From Novosphingobium kunmingense (GTDB lineage Bacteria; Pseudomonadota; Alphaproteobacteria; Sphingomonadales; Sphingomonadaceae), in contig NZ_PHUF01000003.1 in the NCBI RefSeq assembly GCF_002813245.1, positions 62,001-126,000 on the forward strand: a stretch of 64,000 nt of DNA, written 5' to 3'. The notes below the pieces were generated by a model. The model saw only the letters and a program-made list of their open reading frames with translations, made no database searches and had not been told where the DNA came from. The first letter of the stretch is position 1. Each line of letters begins with the position of its first letter. The position numbers and the translations under genes were made by a program. Positions 9,007-17,053 of this stretch are shown in pieces.

Positions 9007-10602
9007 TCAGCTTACGGGCAGCGAGGTGCACGACGACGACGACGAACCGAAGTTCGCGGTCGCGCTGTTGCAGGTCCAGCCGGCGTACCAGTTGTCGGCG
9101 CTGTCCTTGACCGCACCGATCCAAGTGGTCGCGGTGAAGAACGAGTTCAGGGTCGATGCGTTGAAGGCGGGCACGGCGGTTTCGTTGGCGCCGTTGATGA
9201 AGATGCTCGCCAGCGTGTTAATGAACGCGTCGTTGTTGTTGTTCGTGCCCGAACCGAAGGCCGTCTGGACCGAAGCAGCCGTGAAGCTGCCCGTGCCGAT
9301 GTACTTCGTCGCGTTGCAGTGCATGACAAGCGAGCGGGCCGTGAACGTAACCGGGGTCGTACCCGATCCGTTCAGGCGGAGGCACTCGTTTGCCGGCGCG
9401 ATGATCAGGCCGTTGACCAAGGTGTTGTCCGAGTTGCCACGGAACAGCGAGGCAGCCTGGTCGTTGGCTTCGTTGTCCGCGCTGGTCTGCGGCTGGATCG
9501 CCACGAAGTTGGCCACGGTCAGGTTGGTGCGCGGCGTGTCGGCCTCGGCACCGTTGCTGTCGATTTCGAACAGCGCATCGCCCTTGGTCGCGCGCGGCAG
9601 AAGCATGGCGTACTGCACCTTCATCTGCGCACCGGTATCGACGTCCATGCTGTCGTCGTCGGCGCCGGTCGCGATGTAGTACTTCATGTTGACCACGCCG
9701 CCGAAGAACTCGGCGCCGTCGTCCGAGCTGTTGTGCGACTGGATATGGTCAAGGACGGTTCCCGAACCGATGCCTTCGGTGGTCAGGGCCTGCAGTTCGC
9801 GGCCCGCGCCCAGGACGAAGCCCGAATAGCGGATCTGGACGTAGCTCATCCGGCCCGAGTTGTCGCCGGCGTTCGCACCGCCGTAACGGGCAAGGTCAGC
9901 CGCGCCTTCGGTATCGCGCTCGCAGGTGCCGGCCGCAACGGTGCCGACGTTGCAGTCGGTAACCGGGGCGCGGCCCATCAGCACCACGCCGCCCCACTGG
10001 CCCTGCGACGTGTCGTCGTTGAGGCCCAGGACGTTGTCGCGGCTGGTGAACACGATCGGCGCGGTGGCCGAGCCGACGGCAGCGATACGGTTGCCGCGAT
10101 TGACGGCAAGCCACGACTGCCCGGTCGCGCCGTACAGGATTGCGCCCGGCGCGATCGTCAACGTGACGTTGGTGTCCGACGTCAGCGGCGTGCTGCAGCC
10201 CACGGTGGTCGACGTGACCGGCACGGTGGCCGACGGCGCGTTGAAGCCGCCGTCGCAGCCCACGTTGACGCGGCCGTTGATCTCGTAAAGCAGGCCGGCG
10301 AGCTTGGGCAGCGTGCTCGACACCTTGACCAGGCTCGGCAGACGGCAGACGCGCCACGTTCCGGTCGGACCGGTGATCGTTCCGCCGTCGGTCAGACCCT
10401 GCGGATCGGCGATCGTCGGGCAGCCGGCAGCTGCGGTGACCGTGGCCGGCCCGGTCGGCGTCGGCGTGGGGGTCGGCGTCGGAGTCGGATAGTTGATCGT
10501 TACGTCTCCGCCGGTGCCCGGCGATGCGATGTCGTCCGGTCCGCAGCCGGCAAGCGCGATGGCGCTACAGCCCAGCAGGCACAGGCCTTGAAACTTTGTC
10601 AC
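9007..10602 (-). CDS. Outer-membrane lipoprotein with predicted beta-helix, partner of TonB receptor
   Basis: This is a 531-residue protein. The N-terminus is a lipoprotein signal with lipobox LAGC (Cys at about residue 21), then a Pro-Thr linker (PTPTPTPTPTPT). A long domain rich in Asn, Gly, Thr and short strands follows, consistent with a right-handed beta-helix. The motif SSDDGAEFFGGVVNMKY followed by DDDSMDVD marks a family often found next to TonB receptors. The GTG at 10602 is chosen because AAGGGGAT lies 6-8 bases upstream and the signal peptide begins there. It is upstream of, and co-directional with, the receptor at 6204-8927. It probably captures ligand at the cell surface; the ligand is unknown. 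Confidence 0.82.
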   Translation of the reverse strand: MTKFQGLCLLGCSAIALAGCGPDDIASPGTGGDVTINYPTPTPTPTPTPTGPATVTAAAGCPTIADPQGLTDGGTITGPTGTWRVCRLPSLVKVSSTLPKLAGLLYEINGRVNVGCDGGFNAPSATVPVTSTTVGCSTPLTSDTNVTLTIAPGAILYGATGQSWLAVNRGNRIAAVGSATAPIVFTSRDNVLGLNDDTSQGQWGGVVLMGRAPVTDCNVGTVAAGTCERDTEGAADLARYGGANAGDNSGRMSYVQIRYSGFVLGAGRELQALTTEGIGSGTVLDHIQSHNSSDDGAEFFGGVVNMKYYIATGADDDSMDVDTGAQMKVQYAMLLPRATKGDALFEIDSNGAEADTPRTNLTVANFVAIQPQTSADNEANDQAASLFRGNSDNTLVNGLIIAPANECLRLNGSGTTPVTFTARSLVMHCNATKYIGTGSFTAASVQTAFGSGTNNNNDAFINTLASIFINGANETAVPAFNASTLNSFFTATTWIGAVKDSADNWYAGWTCNSATANFGSSSSSCTSLPVS

Positions 10603-10697
10603 GATGATATCCCCTTGGAAAACGAGTGAAGCGGTCAACTTCGAGCGCGCCGCGAATCGCTCTTAGGTGTTCTCCATGACAGTTCAGCTTCGGTTCT

Positions 10698-10748
10698 CTG
10701 TCAGAATGACGGATGCAATTTGACCGTATTCTGTCGTGCGGCTGACAC
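10698..10748 (+). promoter_or_regulatory. Pho-box-like heptamers with 11-bp phasing
   Basis: CTGTCAG (10698), TTGACCG (10720), CTGTCGT (10731) and CTGACAC (10742) are spaced by multiples of 11 bp. This is the register of PhoB half-sites (consensus CTGTCAT-N4 repeats). The last two form one imperfect box. They lie in the divergent promoter region of the lipoprotein-receptor operon and the TPR gene. Matches are imperfect, so this is a tentative call. Confidence 0.3.
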
Positions 10749-10889
10749 GTTTGGGCCACCGAATCGGGGGGTGGTGCCACAAAGCGATGTTTGTTTCGCT
10801 TTTATGACAAAATCGAATTTTTCTTGCAGAACGGCTGAATTTCCATATCCTCGGAGCACGAAAAAGAGTTGGGAAGAGGATAGTCGACA

Positions 10890-11249
10890 ATGAGCATCAT
10901 GCTTGCAGTGGCCCTGGTGGCGTCACCTGTCATCACGGTCGAATCGCGTGCCCCGACCGACAATGTCGGGTACGAGGAGCTGCGGCAGGGCCGGAACCTC
11001 GCCGCGATAAAGGTGATAGACGCCCGGCTGATGGTCGAGCCGCGCGATCCTGCCGCGCTGATCAATCTCGCGGCGGCCAACGTCCGGCTGGGACGCGTCG
11101 ACGTCGCGCGCGCGAGTCTGATCAAGGCGGTGCAGAGCCCCGATCGCTACGACCTTGAACTGGCCGACGGTCGCTGGCTCGACTCGCGCAGCGCCGCCCG
11201 GCTCGGTCTGGCCATGCTGAGGTCGCGCACTCCCCTTGCCCTGAAGTAA
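10890..11249 (+). CDS. Small TPR-like protein, probably exported
   Basis: This is a 119-residue protein with a short hydrophobic N-terminus (MSIMLAVALVASPVI) that may be a weak signal peptide. A TPR-type helix pair follows (LAAIKVIDARLMVEPRDPAA, then LINLAAANVRLGRVDVARASL). An AGAGGAT ribosome site lies about 9 bases before the ATG. It is divergent from the lipoprotein operon and 143 bp upstream of virB1 in the same direction, so it could belong with either set. Function is unknown; TPRs mediate protein contacts. Confidence 0.7.
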   Translation: MSIMLAVALVASPVITVESRAPTDNVGYEELRQGRNLAAIKVIDARLMVEPRDPAALINLAAANVRLGRVDVARASLIKAVQSPDRYDLELADGRWLDSRSAARLGLAMLRSRTPLALK

Positions 11250-11392
11250 CGGGCAGGGCCGAACTGCCCTTGCGAGGGCAACCGGGCCAAAGGATGCCCA
11301 GAAGCGGGATCCCGCGGCCCGGCGGGGCGTAATGCGCTGAACTGAAGGCTAACCGTCACACTAATGTCATACGGCGCGCGCATTGCGCCGTC

Positions 11393-12031
11393 ATGAAACG
11401 GACACCGAATCGCCTGACCTTGTGGCAATTTGCCGCGGCGTGCGCCATTGTCGCCGGTGTCGCGCAACCGGCTGCCGCCAGGGCCGACGTGCTCGAAATC
11501 GGCGCGGATGGCAGCCGCTGGATTGCCGGCGGCGGAAAGCTGGCCGCCGCGCCCTTTGCTCTCGACGCCGAGCGCAGCCCGAGCACCATAGACAATTTCG
11601 AAGAATCCCATGCAGGCCTGACGACCGTGGCCGCCGCCGCCGGGCCCGATCGCTGGCGCGCGCGGGTCGGTCAGGTCGCCGCCAAGTACGATATCAGCCC
11701 CGCGCTGCTCGAAGCCCTCGTCTGGCAGGAAAGCCGTTGGAACCCCGCCGCCGTATCGCCGGCAGGAGCGCGCGGGCTGGCCCAGCTTATGCCTGGCACG
11801 GCCCGCGAACTGGGCGTCAATTCCGACGATCCCGATGCCAATCTCGAGGGCGGCGCCCGGTACCTGCGCATGCAGCTCGACACGTTCGACGGCGATGTCG
11901 AACGCGCGCTTGCCGCCTACAATGCCGGGCCGGGCCGGGTCCGCCAGGCTGGCGGCATCCCCTCGATCCGCGAAACGCGGTTATATGTCGCCGCCATTCT
12001 CGAGCGGCTTTCCCTTCCCGTCCGGAGATGA
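11393..12031 (+). CDS. virB1: VirB1-like lytic transglycosylase
   Basis: This is a 212-residue protein with an N-terminal signal (ending near AAARA-D), then a SLT/GH23 transglycosylase domain from about residue 95. The catalytic Glu113 lies in LVWQESRWNP, followed by GARGLAQLMPGTARELGV and ALAAYNAGPGRV, the three standard GH23 motifs. VirB1 opens peptidoglycan locally so that a type IV secretion channel can be built. It is the first gene of the virB operon and is followed within a few bases by virB2. The domain is certain; the T4SS assignment comes from the neighbours. Confidence 0.9.
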   Translation: MKRTPNRLTLWQFAAACAIVAGVAQPAAARADVLEIGADGSRWIAGGGKLAAAPFALDAERSPSTIDNFEESHAGLTTVAAAAGPDRWRARVGQVAAKYDISPALLEALVWQESRWNPAAVSPAGARGLAQLMPGTARELGVNSDDPDANLEGGARYLRMQLDTFDGDVERALAAYNAGPGRVRQAGGIPSIRETRLYVAAILERLSLPVRR

Positions 12032-12036
12032 TTTCG

Positions 12037-12339
12037 ATGCGTTACCTGCGCCTGCCCGTTCTAGCTGGGCTGCTTGCCGTTCCCGTCCAGGCCCAGGCCC
12101 AGACCGCCAATCCGCAAGGCTCCGGCCCGATCGTTGCGGCGCTGTCGTGGCTGCAGGGCACCCTGCTTGGCAACGTGGCGACCGCGGTCGCGGTCATGGC
12201 GGTTGCCGCGGTCGGCTTCATGATGCTGACCGGGCGCATGAACTGGCGCTTCGGGGCGACCGTGATCATCGGCACCTTCATCCTGTTCGGCGCCGGTGCG
12301 ATCGTCTCGGGGATCCAGTCCGCGGCCGCGGTCGGCTGA
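12037..12339 (+). CDS. virB2: VirB2-like T4SS pilin
   Basis: This is a 100-residue protein with a signal sequence ending near AQAQT and two long hydrophobic segments (VATAVAVMAVAAVGFMML and ATVIIGTFILFGAGAIVS) joined by the short polar loop TGRMNWRF. That is the standard VirB2/TrbC pilin topology. GGAG at 12023-12026 lies 10 bases before the ATG at 12037; an in-frame ATG at 12028 overlapping the virB1 stop would add three residues. The product is expected to form the T4SS pilus or inner-membrane pilin pool. Confidence 0.87.
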   Translation: MRYLRLPVLAGLLAVPVQAQAQTANPQGSGPIVAALSWLQGTLLGNVATAVAVMAVAAVGFMMLTGRMNWRFGATVIIGTFILFGAGAIVSGIQSAAAVG

Positions 12340-12345
12340 TCGGCG

Positions 12346-12639
12346 ATGTCGGAACCTGTCGCTCTTGTCCGATTTCCGGTCCACCGGGCGCTGACCAGAC
12401 CGCAGATGTTTGCCGGCGTCACCTACAGCTTCTTCATCATAAACGCCGCGGTGACGACCGAGGCGTTCCTGATCACCAAGAGCTTTCTGGCCTTGCCCGT
12501 TGCCTTGATCGTCCACGCAATCGGCTATCTGGCCTGCCTTCGCGAACCGCGCGTCTTCGACCTGTGGATTACCCGGGTCAGCCGCTGCCCCCGGGTTCGC
12601 AATTGGCAGCGCTGGGGCTGCAACAGCTACGCGCCTTGA
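12346..12639 (+). CDS. virB3: VirB3-like T4SS inner-membrane protein
   Basis: This is a 97-residue protein with VirB3 features: an N-terminal PVHRALTRPQMFAGV segment (conserved Arg-Pro before the membrane), two closely spaced transmembrane helices (YSFFIINAAVTTEAFLI and FLALPVALIVHAIGYLACL), and a soluble tail beginning REPRVFDLW. VirB3 works with the VirB4 ATPase, which is encoded immediately downstream. It sits 6 bases after virB2. Confidence 0.88.
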   Translation: MSEPVALVRFPVHRALTRPQMFAGVTYSFFIINAAVTTEAFLITKSFLALPVALIVHAIGYLACLREPRVFDLWITRVSRCPRVRNWQRWGCNSYAP

Positions 12640-12652
12640 AGGAACCGGGTTG

Positions 12653-15073
12653 ATGGGTATTTTTTCGGGGCCCTCTTCGATGGCAAAGTGGAGCAGCAAG
12701 GAAGCGCTGGCCGGGGAACGGCTTCCCTACGAAAAGATGGTCGACGAGAACGTCATGCTGCTGCGCGACGGATCGGTCATGATCGCCTTGGCGGTGCCCG
12801 GGCTGAACTTCGAAACCGCCGACAGCGACGAGCTCAACGCCCATGCCGCCTCGCGCGAAGTGATGCTGCGCAGCGTGCTCGATTCGCGCCTCGTGCTGTA
12901 CCATCACGTCATTCGCCGGCGCGTTCACGTCGAACTCGATGCGCAGTTCGAGGATCCCTTTGCCGCCCACGTCGACGCCCGCTGGCGCAACCGGCTGGCC
13001 GATGGCGCGCTGTATGTGAACGACCAGTTCATTACCCTGGTGCGGCGCCCGACGCGCGGCAAGGCCGGCTGGCCCGAGCGGATCGGACGGGCGTTCAAGC
13101 GTCGGGGTCAGGACGTATTCGAAGCCGATCCCGGCGATGTGCGCGCGCTGCGCGCTGCGGCGATCAGCATCATCGCCACGCTCGGCGCCTATGGCGCGCG
13201 CCTGCTCGGCGACTATGACGGCGCATCGGGTACCTGCTCGGAACCGCTTGAATTGCTGTCCGCGCTGTTCAACGGCGAGATGCGTCCAGTGCGCCGTCCG
13301 GCGGAACAGACCAACCTCGGCCACATGCTGCCCTATCGCCGCGTCAACTTCGGCCTCGACGCGATCGAGTTGCAGGGGCCGGCGAACTCCGGCTTCGCGG
13401 CGCTGGTCAGCCTGAAGGACTATCCCGACAGCACCGGCCCGGGCCTGACCGACGGCCTGCTGCGCTTGCCGTGCGAACTGGTGCTGACCGAAACCTACGC
13501 GCCCGCCGATCGCCAGCTCGCCCGCGAACGGATCGACCTGTCGATCCGCCGCCTGCGGTCGGCCGACGAGGAAGCAATGGCCGAACGGCGCGAAATGCAG
13601 TCGGCGCGCGATGCGCTGGGCGTCGGTTCGGTCGGCTTCGGCGATCACCACCTGTCGGTCCTGATCCGCACCGACAACCTGGCCAGCCTCGACGATGCGG
13701 TGGCTGGTTGCGCCGCCGCGCTCGCCGAAGCGGGGGCCGTGGCCGTGCGCGAGGACGTCAACCTTGAGCCGGGGTTCTGGGCCCAGTTTCCCGGAAACGA
13801 AGCTTTCATCGTCCGCCGCGCCCTGATCTCGAGCGCCAATATGGCGTGCTTCGGTTCGCTTCACGGCTTTGCCCTGGGCCAGGCCGACGGCAACCACTGG
13901 GGCGAAGCGGTGACCCTGCTGCAGACGACCAGTTCGACGCCGTTCTTCTTCAACTTCCACACCGGCGATCTCGGCAACTTCTCGGTCATCGGTCCTTCGG
14001 GCTCGGGCAAGACCGTGGTGATGAACTTCCTCGCCGCGCAGGCGCAGAAGTTCGCGCCGCGCACCGTCGTTTTCGACAAGGATCGCGGGGCCGAGCCATT
14101 CGTCCGCGCGATCAATGGGCGCTACAGCCGGATTGCCGCCGGCCATCCGACCGGCTTCAACCCGTTGGCGCTGCCTGACACGCCGGCCAACCGCGCCTTC
14201 CTGCGCGACTGGCTGCAGGTGCTGCTCGCGGCGAACGGCGCGGAAGAGGCGACGACCATCGCTGCCGCGGTCGACGCCGCCTATGCCAACGATCCGGCGC
14301 TGCGCCGGCTCACGCACTTCCGCGAATTGCTGGCCGGCACCCGCCGGCCCTCTCCGGGCGATCTCGCCAGCCGGCTCGATGCATGGCTCGAAGGCGGCGA
14401 GAACGGCTGGCTGTTCGACAACGCCGAGGACCGCCTCGACCTGTCGGGCAGGGTCCTGGGCTTCGACATGACGGCGCTGCTGGAAAGCCCGCGTCTGCGC
14501 ACGCCCACGATGATGTACCTGTTCCACCGGATCGAGGAGCGCCTCGACGGCAATCCGACGATGATCCTGGTCGACGAAGGGTGGAAGGCGCTCGACGACG
14601 AGGTTTTCGCCGCCCGGATCCGCGACTGGCTCAAGACGCTGCGCAAGCGCAACGCGCTGATCGGCTTTGCGACGCAAAGCGCGCGCGATGCCCTCGACAG
14701 CCGCATTTCGACCGCCCTGGTCGAACAGACGGCCACCATGCTGTTCATGCCCAACGCCCGGGCGCGGCCGGAAGACTATTGCGACGGGTTTGGCCTCACC
14801 CGCCACGAACTCGACGTGATCCGCACCTTGCCCGCGCAAAGCCGCTGCTTCCTGATCCGCCAGCCCGACGTCTCGGTCGTGGCGCGGCTCGACCTGTCGG
14901 GCATGCCCGAGGTGCTGACCATCCTGTCCGGTCGCGAAAGCACCGCGCGCCGTCTCGACGCGCTGCGTGCCGACTACGGCGACGCGCCAGCCGCTTGGTA
15001 TCCGGCGCTGACCGGCACGGCCTGGCCGCGCGACGATGCCGACCAGGCGATTTGGACCGAGGCCGCCGAATGA
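12653..15073 (+). CDS. virB4: VirB4 T4SS ATPase
   Basis: This is an 806-residue member of the CagE/TrbE/VirB4 family. Walker A is GPSGSGKT at about residue 447 and Walker B is MILVDEGW at about residue 637; the C-terminal region RNALIGFATQSARDAL is typical of the ATPase lobe. The ATG at 12653 has AAGGA about 9 bases upstream; the TTG just before it is less likely. VirB4 energises pilus biogenesis and substrate transfer at the inner membrane. The length matches the family, and the gene overlaps the next one by ATGA. Confidence 0.95.
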   Translation: MGIFSGPSSMAKWSSKEALAGERLPYEKMVDENVMLLRDGSVMIALAVPGLNFETADSDELNAHAASREVMLRSVLDSRLVLYHHVIRRRVHVELDAQFEDPFAAHVDARWRNRLADGALYVNDQFITLVRRPTRGKAGWPERIGRAFKRRGQDVFEADPGDVRALRAAAISIIATLGAYGARLLGDYDGASGTCSEPLELLSALFNGEMRPVRRPAEQTNLGHMLPYRRVNFGLDAIELQGPANSGFAALVSLKDYPDSTGPGLTDGLLRLPCELVLTETYAPADRQLARERIDLSIRRLRSADEEAMAERREMQSARDALGVGSVGFGDHHLSVLIRTDNLASLDDAVAGCAAALAEAGAVAVREDVNLEPGFWAQFPGNEAFIVRRALISSANMACFGSLHGFALGQADGNHWGEAVTLLQTTSSTPFFFNFHTGDLGNFSVIGPSGSGKTVVMNFLAAQAQKFAPRTVVFDKDRGAEPFVRAINGRYSRIAAGHPTGFNPLALPDTPANRAFLRDWLQVLLAANGAEEATTIAAAVDAAYANDPALRRLTHFRELLAGTRRPSPGDLASRLDAWLEGGENGWLFDNAEDRLDLSGRVLGFDMTALLESPRLRTPTMMYLFHRIEERLDGNPTMILVDEGWKALDDEVFAARIRDWLKTLRKRNALIGFATQSARDALDSRISTALVEQTATMLFMPNARARPEDYCDGFGLTRHELDVIRTLPAQSRCFLIRQPDVSVVARLDLSGMPEVLTILSGRESTARRLDALRADYGDAPAAWYPALTGTAWPRDDADQAIWTEAAE

Positions 15074-16266
15074 GCGCCTGCCAGCAATTTTCCAACGTCG
15101 CTGCAGCCGGAGTCGCTCCGGCGCTGCGCGCGGTCGATTGCCTGGCGAGCGAGACCACCGCGGCCGCGTTCGGCCGGCTGTTCGGCGGGAACGGCGCGCT
15201 CGTCCCGGCGCTGACCGCGCTGTTAACGCTCTATATCGCGTTCTTCGCCTTTTCCCTGCTTACCGGACGCAGCCGGGTCGGCATTTCCGCCCTCACCCCG
15301 CGCATGATGACGCTGGGTCTGGTGCTGACCTTCGCGACCAGCTGGATCGCCTACCAGAGCGTGGTCTGGAACCTTGCCGTGGGCGGACCCGACCAGATCG
15401 CCAGCGTACTCACCGGCGCACGCGGATCGGCAACGCAGATCTTCGCCGACCGGATCGACCTGATCTTCGGCGCCATTGCCGAGGTCGCGGAGGCCAGCGG
15501 CCAGAGCGCGCAGGGTGCCGGAGCCGGGGTCACATCGGGAAGCTTCACGCCGGCCAACGTGATGTGGCTGGGCGCGCTGCTGCTGCTGCTCGGCACGGTC
15601 GGGGTCCTGGTCACTTCGCGCATCGCGCTGGCCGTGCTCCTCGCCGTCGGACCGGCATTCGTCGTCTTTGCGCTGTTTCGCGGCACGCGGGGATTGACCG
15701 CCGGCTGGCTGCGCGGGCTCGTCCTGACCGCCATTACCCCCCTGTTCGTGGTGGTCGGCGGCGGCATCGTGCTCGAGCTGATCGTTCCGGTCGTGGCGGC
15801 GCTGCGGTCGCCCGAAGGCGCGCTCGACGGGCGGGCGGCGATCGCACTGTTCCTGGCGGCGTCAGTTCACGTCGCGCTGATGAGCCTGATCCTCAAGGTG
15901 GCGGGAACCACCGTGTCGGCCTGGCGCGTGTTTGGCCTGGCCGATGCCGAGCCCGGATCGCCATCCGCGCAGGCGCCTGGTGCGTCCGCATCGATCGAGA
16001 CGATCCGCAGCGGCGCTGCTCCGGCCGGCGGGGCAGCGGCCTCGATCGCACCGCATGCGCGTACGGCCGCCCTGATCCTGCCGTCCGATCCGAACCCCGG
16101 CATGGCCGCCGGATCGGTGCGCACGGGATCGAACCGCACCGTCATCAACAACGCCGCCGCTCCGGCTCAGGCCGGCGCGGCGTTCCAGCCGGTCCGCCGC
16201 ACGCGCGGGCTCGGCAGCCGCTATCCATCGACCCCGGTCAGGGCCAAGAAAGAGATGATCCGATGA
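15070..16266 (+). CDS. virB6: VirB6-like polytopic T4SS channel protein
   Basis: This is a 398-residue protein of the TrbL/VirB6 family. A periplasmic-type N-terminus is followed by five to six transmembrane segments (for example LLTLYIAFFAFSLLTG, LGALLLLLGTVGVLV, AVLLAVGPAFVVFALF, AIALFLAASVHVALMSLIL) and the family-typical LAVGPAFVVFALFRGTRG. A long, low-complexity Ala/Pro/Ser tail of about 110 residues ends it. It starts inside the virB4 stop (ATGA) and overlaps the virB9 start. VirB6 forms part of the inner-membrane pore. No virB5 lies between virB4 and virB6. Confidence 0.88.
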   Translation: MSACQQFSNVAAAGVAPALRAVDCLASETTAAAFGRLFGGNGALVPALTALLTLYIAFFAFSLLTGRSRVGISALTPRMMTLGLVLTFATSWIAYQSVVWNLAVGGPDQIASVLTGARGSATQIFADRIDLIFGAIAEVAEASGQSAQGAGAGVTSGSFTPANVMWLGALLLLLGTVGVLVTSRIALAVLLAVGPAFVVFALFRGTRGLTAGWLRGLVLTAITPLFVVVGGGIVLELIVPVVAALRSPEGALDGRAAIALFLAASVHVALMSLILKVAGTTVSAWRVFGLADAEPGSPSAQAPGASASIETIRSGAAPAGGAAASIAPHARTAALILPSDPNPGMAAGSVRTGSNRTVINNAAAPAQAGAAFQPVRRTRGLGSRYPSTPVRAKKEMIR

Positions 16267-17051
16267 TCCGCCTGCCGTTGTTCGCCGTGGCTCTTGCTCT
16301 CGCGGCATCCGCGCCGGCCCAGGCGCGCGACCCTCGCATCGTCACGCGCCATTACACCGCTGACGAGGTAACCCGCATCGACGGGCGGGTCAGCGTGCAG
16401 GCATCGATCGCCTTCTCCGACGACGAGCACATCGAGAACGTCGCGATCGGCGATTCGAACAGCTGGCAAGTCACGCCGAACAAGCGGGCCAACATGCTGT
16501 TCGTGAAGCCGCTGAGCGTCAAGGCGCGGACCAACATGACGGTCATCACTGATCGTCACACCTATCTTTTCGACCTTGTCGCTGGCGGCGCGGCCCAGCC
16601 GCTCTATGTCCTGCGCTTCACCTATCCGGACGAGCCCAAGCCGAAACCGGCGCCCGCCCTGGCCGATGCCGGCCTGACCGCGGCCGAGGCCGGCGCCATT
16701 CCCGGCGCCGGCGTGAAACCGCCGGTCGACCCGGCCAGCCTGAACTTCGACTGGCGCCAGCGGGGCAAGCCGGGACTTCTCCCCGCCAAGGTCTATGACG
16801 ACGGCACCTCCACCTACCTGCAATGGCCGGCGAACGTGCCCATTCCGGCGATCCAGATCCGCAACGAGGCGGGGGTCGAAGGTCCTGTGAACTTCGCGGT
16901 CCGCGACGACATGACGGTGATCGAAGGCGTGCCGCGGATCATCGTCCTGCGCTTTGGCAAGGACGTTGCCACGCTCGAATACGCCGCCCAGCCCGGCAAG
17001 CCTCGAACCGCGGCCCTCGCCGCCAGCCAGAATCCCAGCGAAGGTCGATAG
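16263..17051 (+). CDS. virB9: VirB9 T4SS core-complex protein
   Basis: This is a 262-residue protein with a signal peptide (cleavage near AQA-RD). The VirB9/TrbG N-terminal domain contains TVITDRHTYLFDL. A Pro-rich linker leads to the C-terminal beta domain (FDWRQRGKPGLLPAKVYDDG, TYLQWPANVPIPAI, VIEGVPRIIVLRFG). VirB9 forms the outer ring of the core complex with VirB10, normally stabilised by the lipoprotein VirB7, which is not seen here. It is preceded directly by virB6 with no virB8 in between, an unusual order. Confidence 0.92.
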   Translation: MIRLPLFAVALALAASAPAQARDPRIVTRHYTADEVTRIDGRVSVQASIAFSDDEHIENVAIGDSNSWQVTPNKRANMLFVKPLSVKARTNMTVITDRHTYLFDLVAGGAAQPLYVLRFTYPDEPKPKPAPALADAGLTAAEAGAIPGAGVKPPVDPASLNFDWRQRGKPGLLPAKVYDDGTSTYLQWPANVPIPAIQIRNEAGVEGPVNFAVRDDMTVIEGVPRIIVLRFGKDVATLEYAAQPGKPRTAALAASQNPSEGR

Positions 17052-17053
17052 CC

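Noticed and set aside
10447..10490. Short GGCGTC-type repeats, considered as CRISPR or a regulatory repeat
   Set aside because: They code in frame for the Pro-Thr linker of the lipoprotein; there are no spacers of CRISPR size.
8599..10629. A 676-codon plus-strand open frame
   Set aside because: It crosses from inside the TonB receptor into the lipoprotein gene in antisense; both of those genes are well supported.
12578..14839. A 753-codon open frame on the minus strand opposite virB4
   Set aside because: It lies antisense to a clear VirB4 gene, has the Arg/Gly/His-rich composition of a GC-rich shadow frame, and no family motifs.
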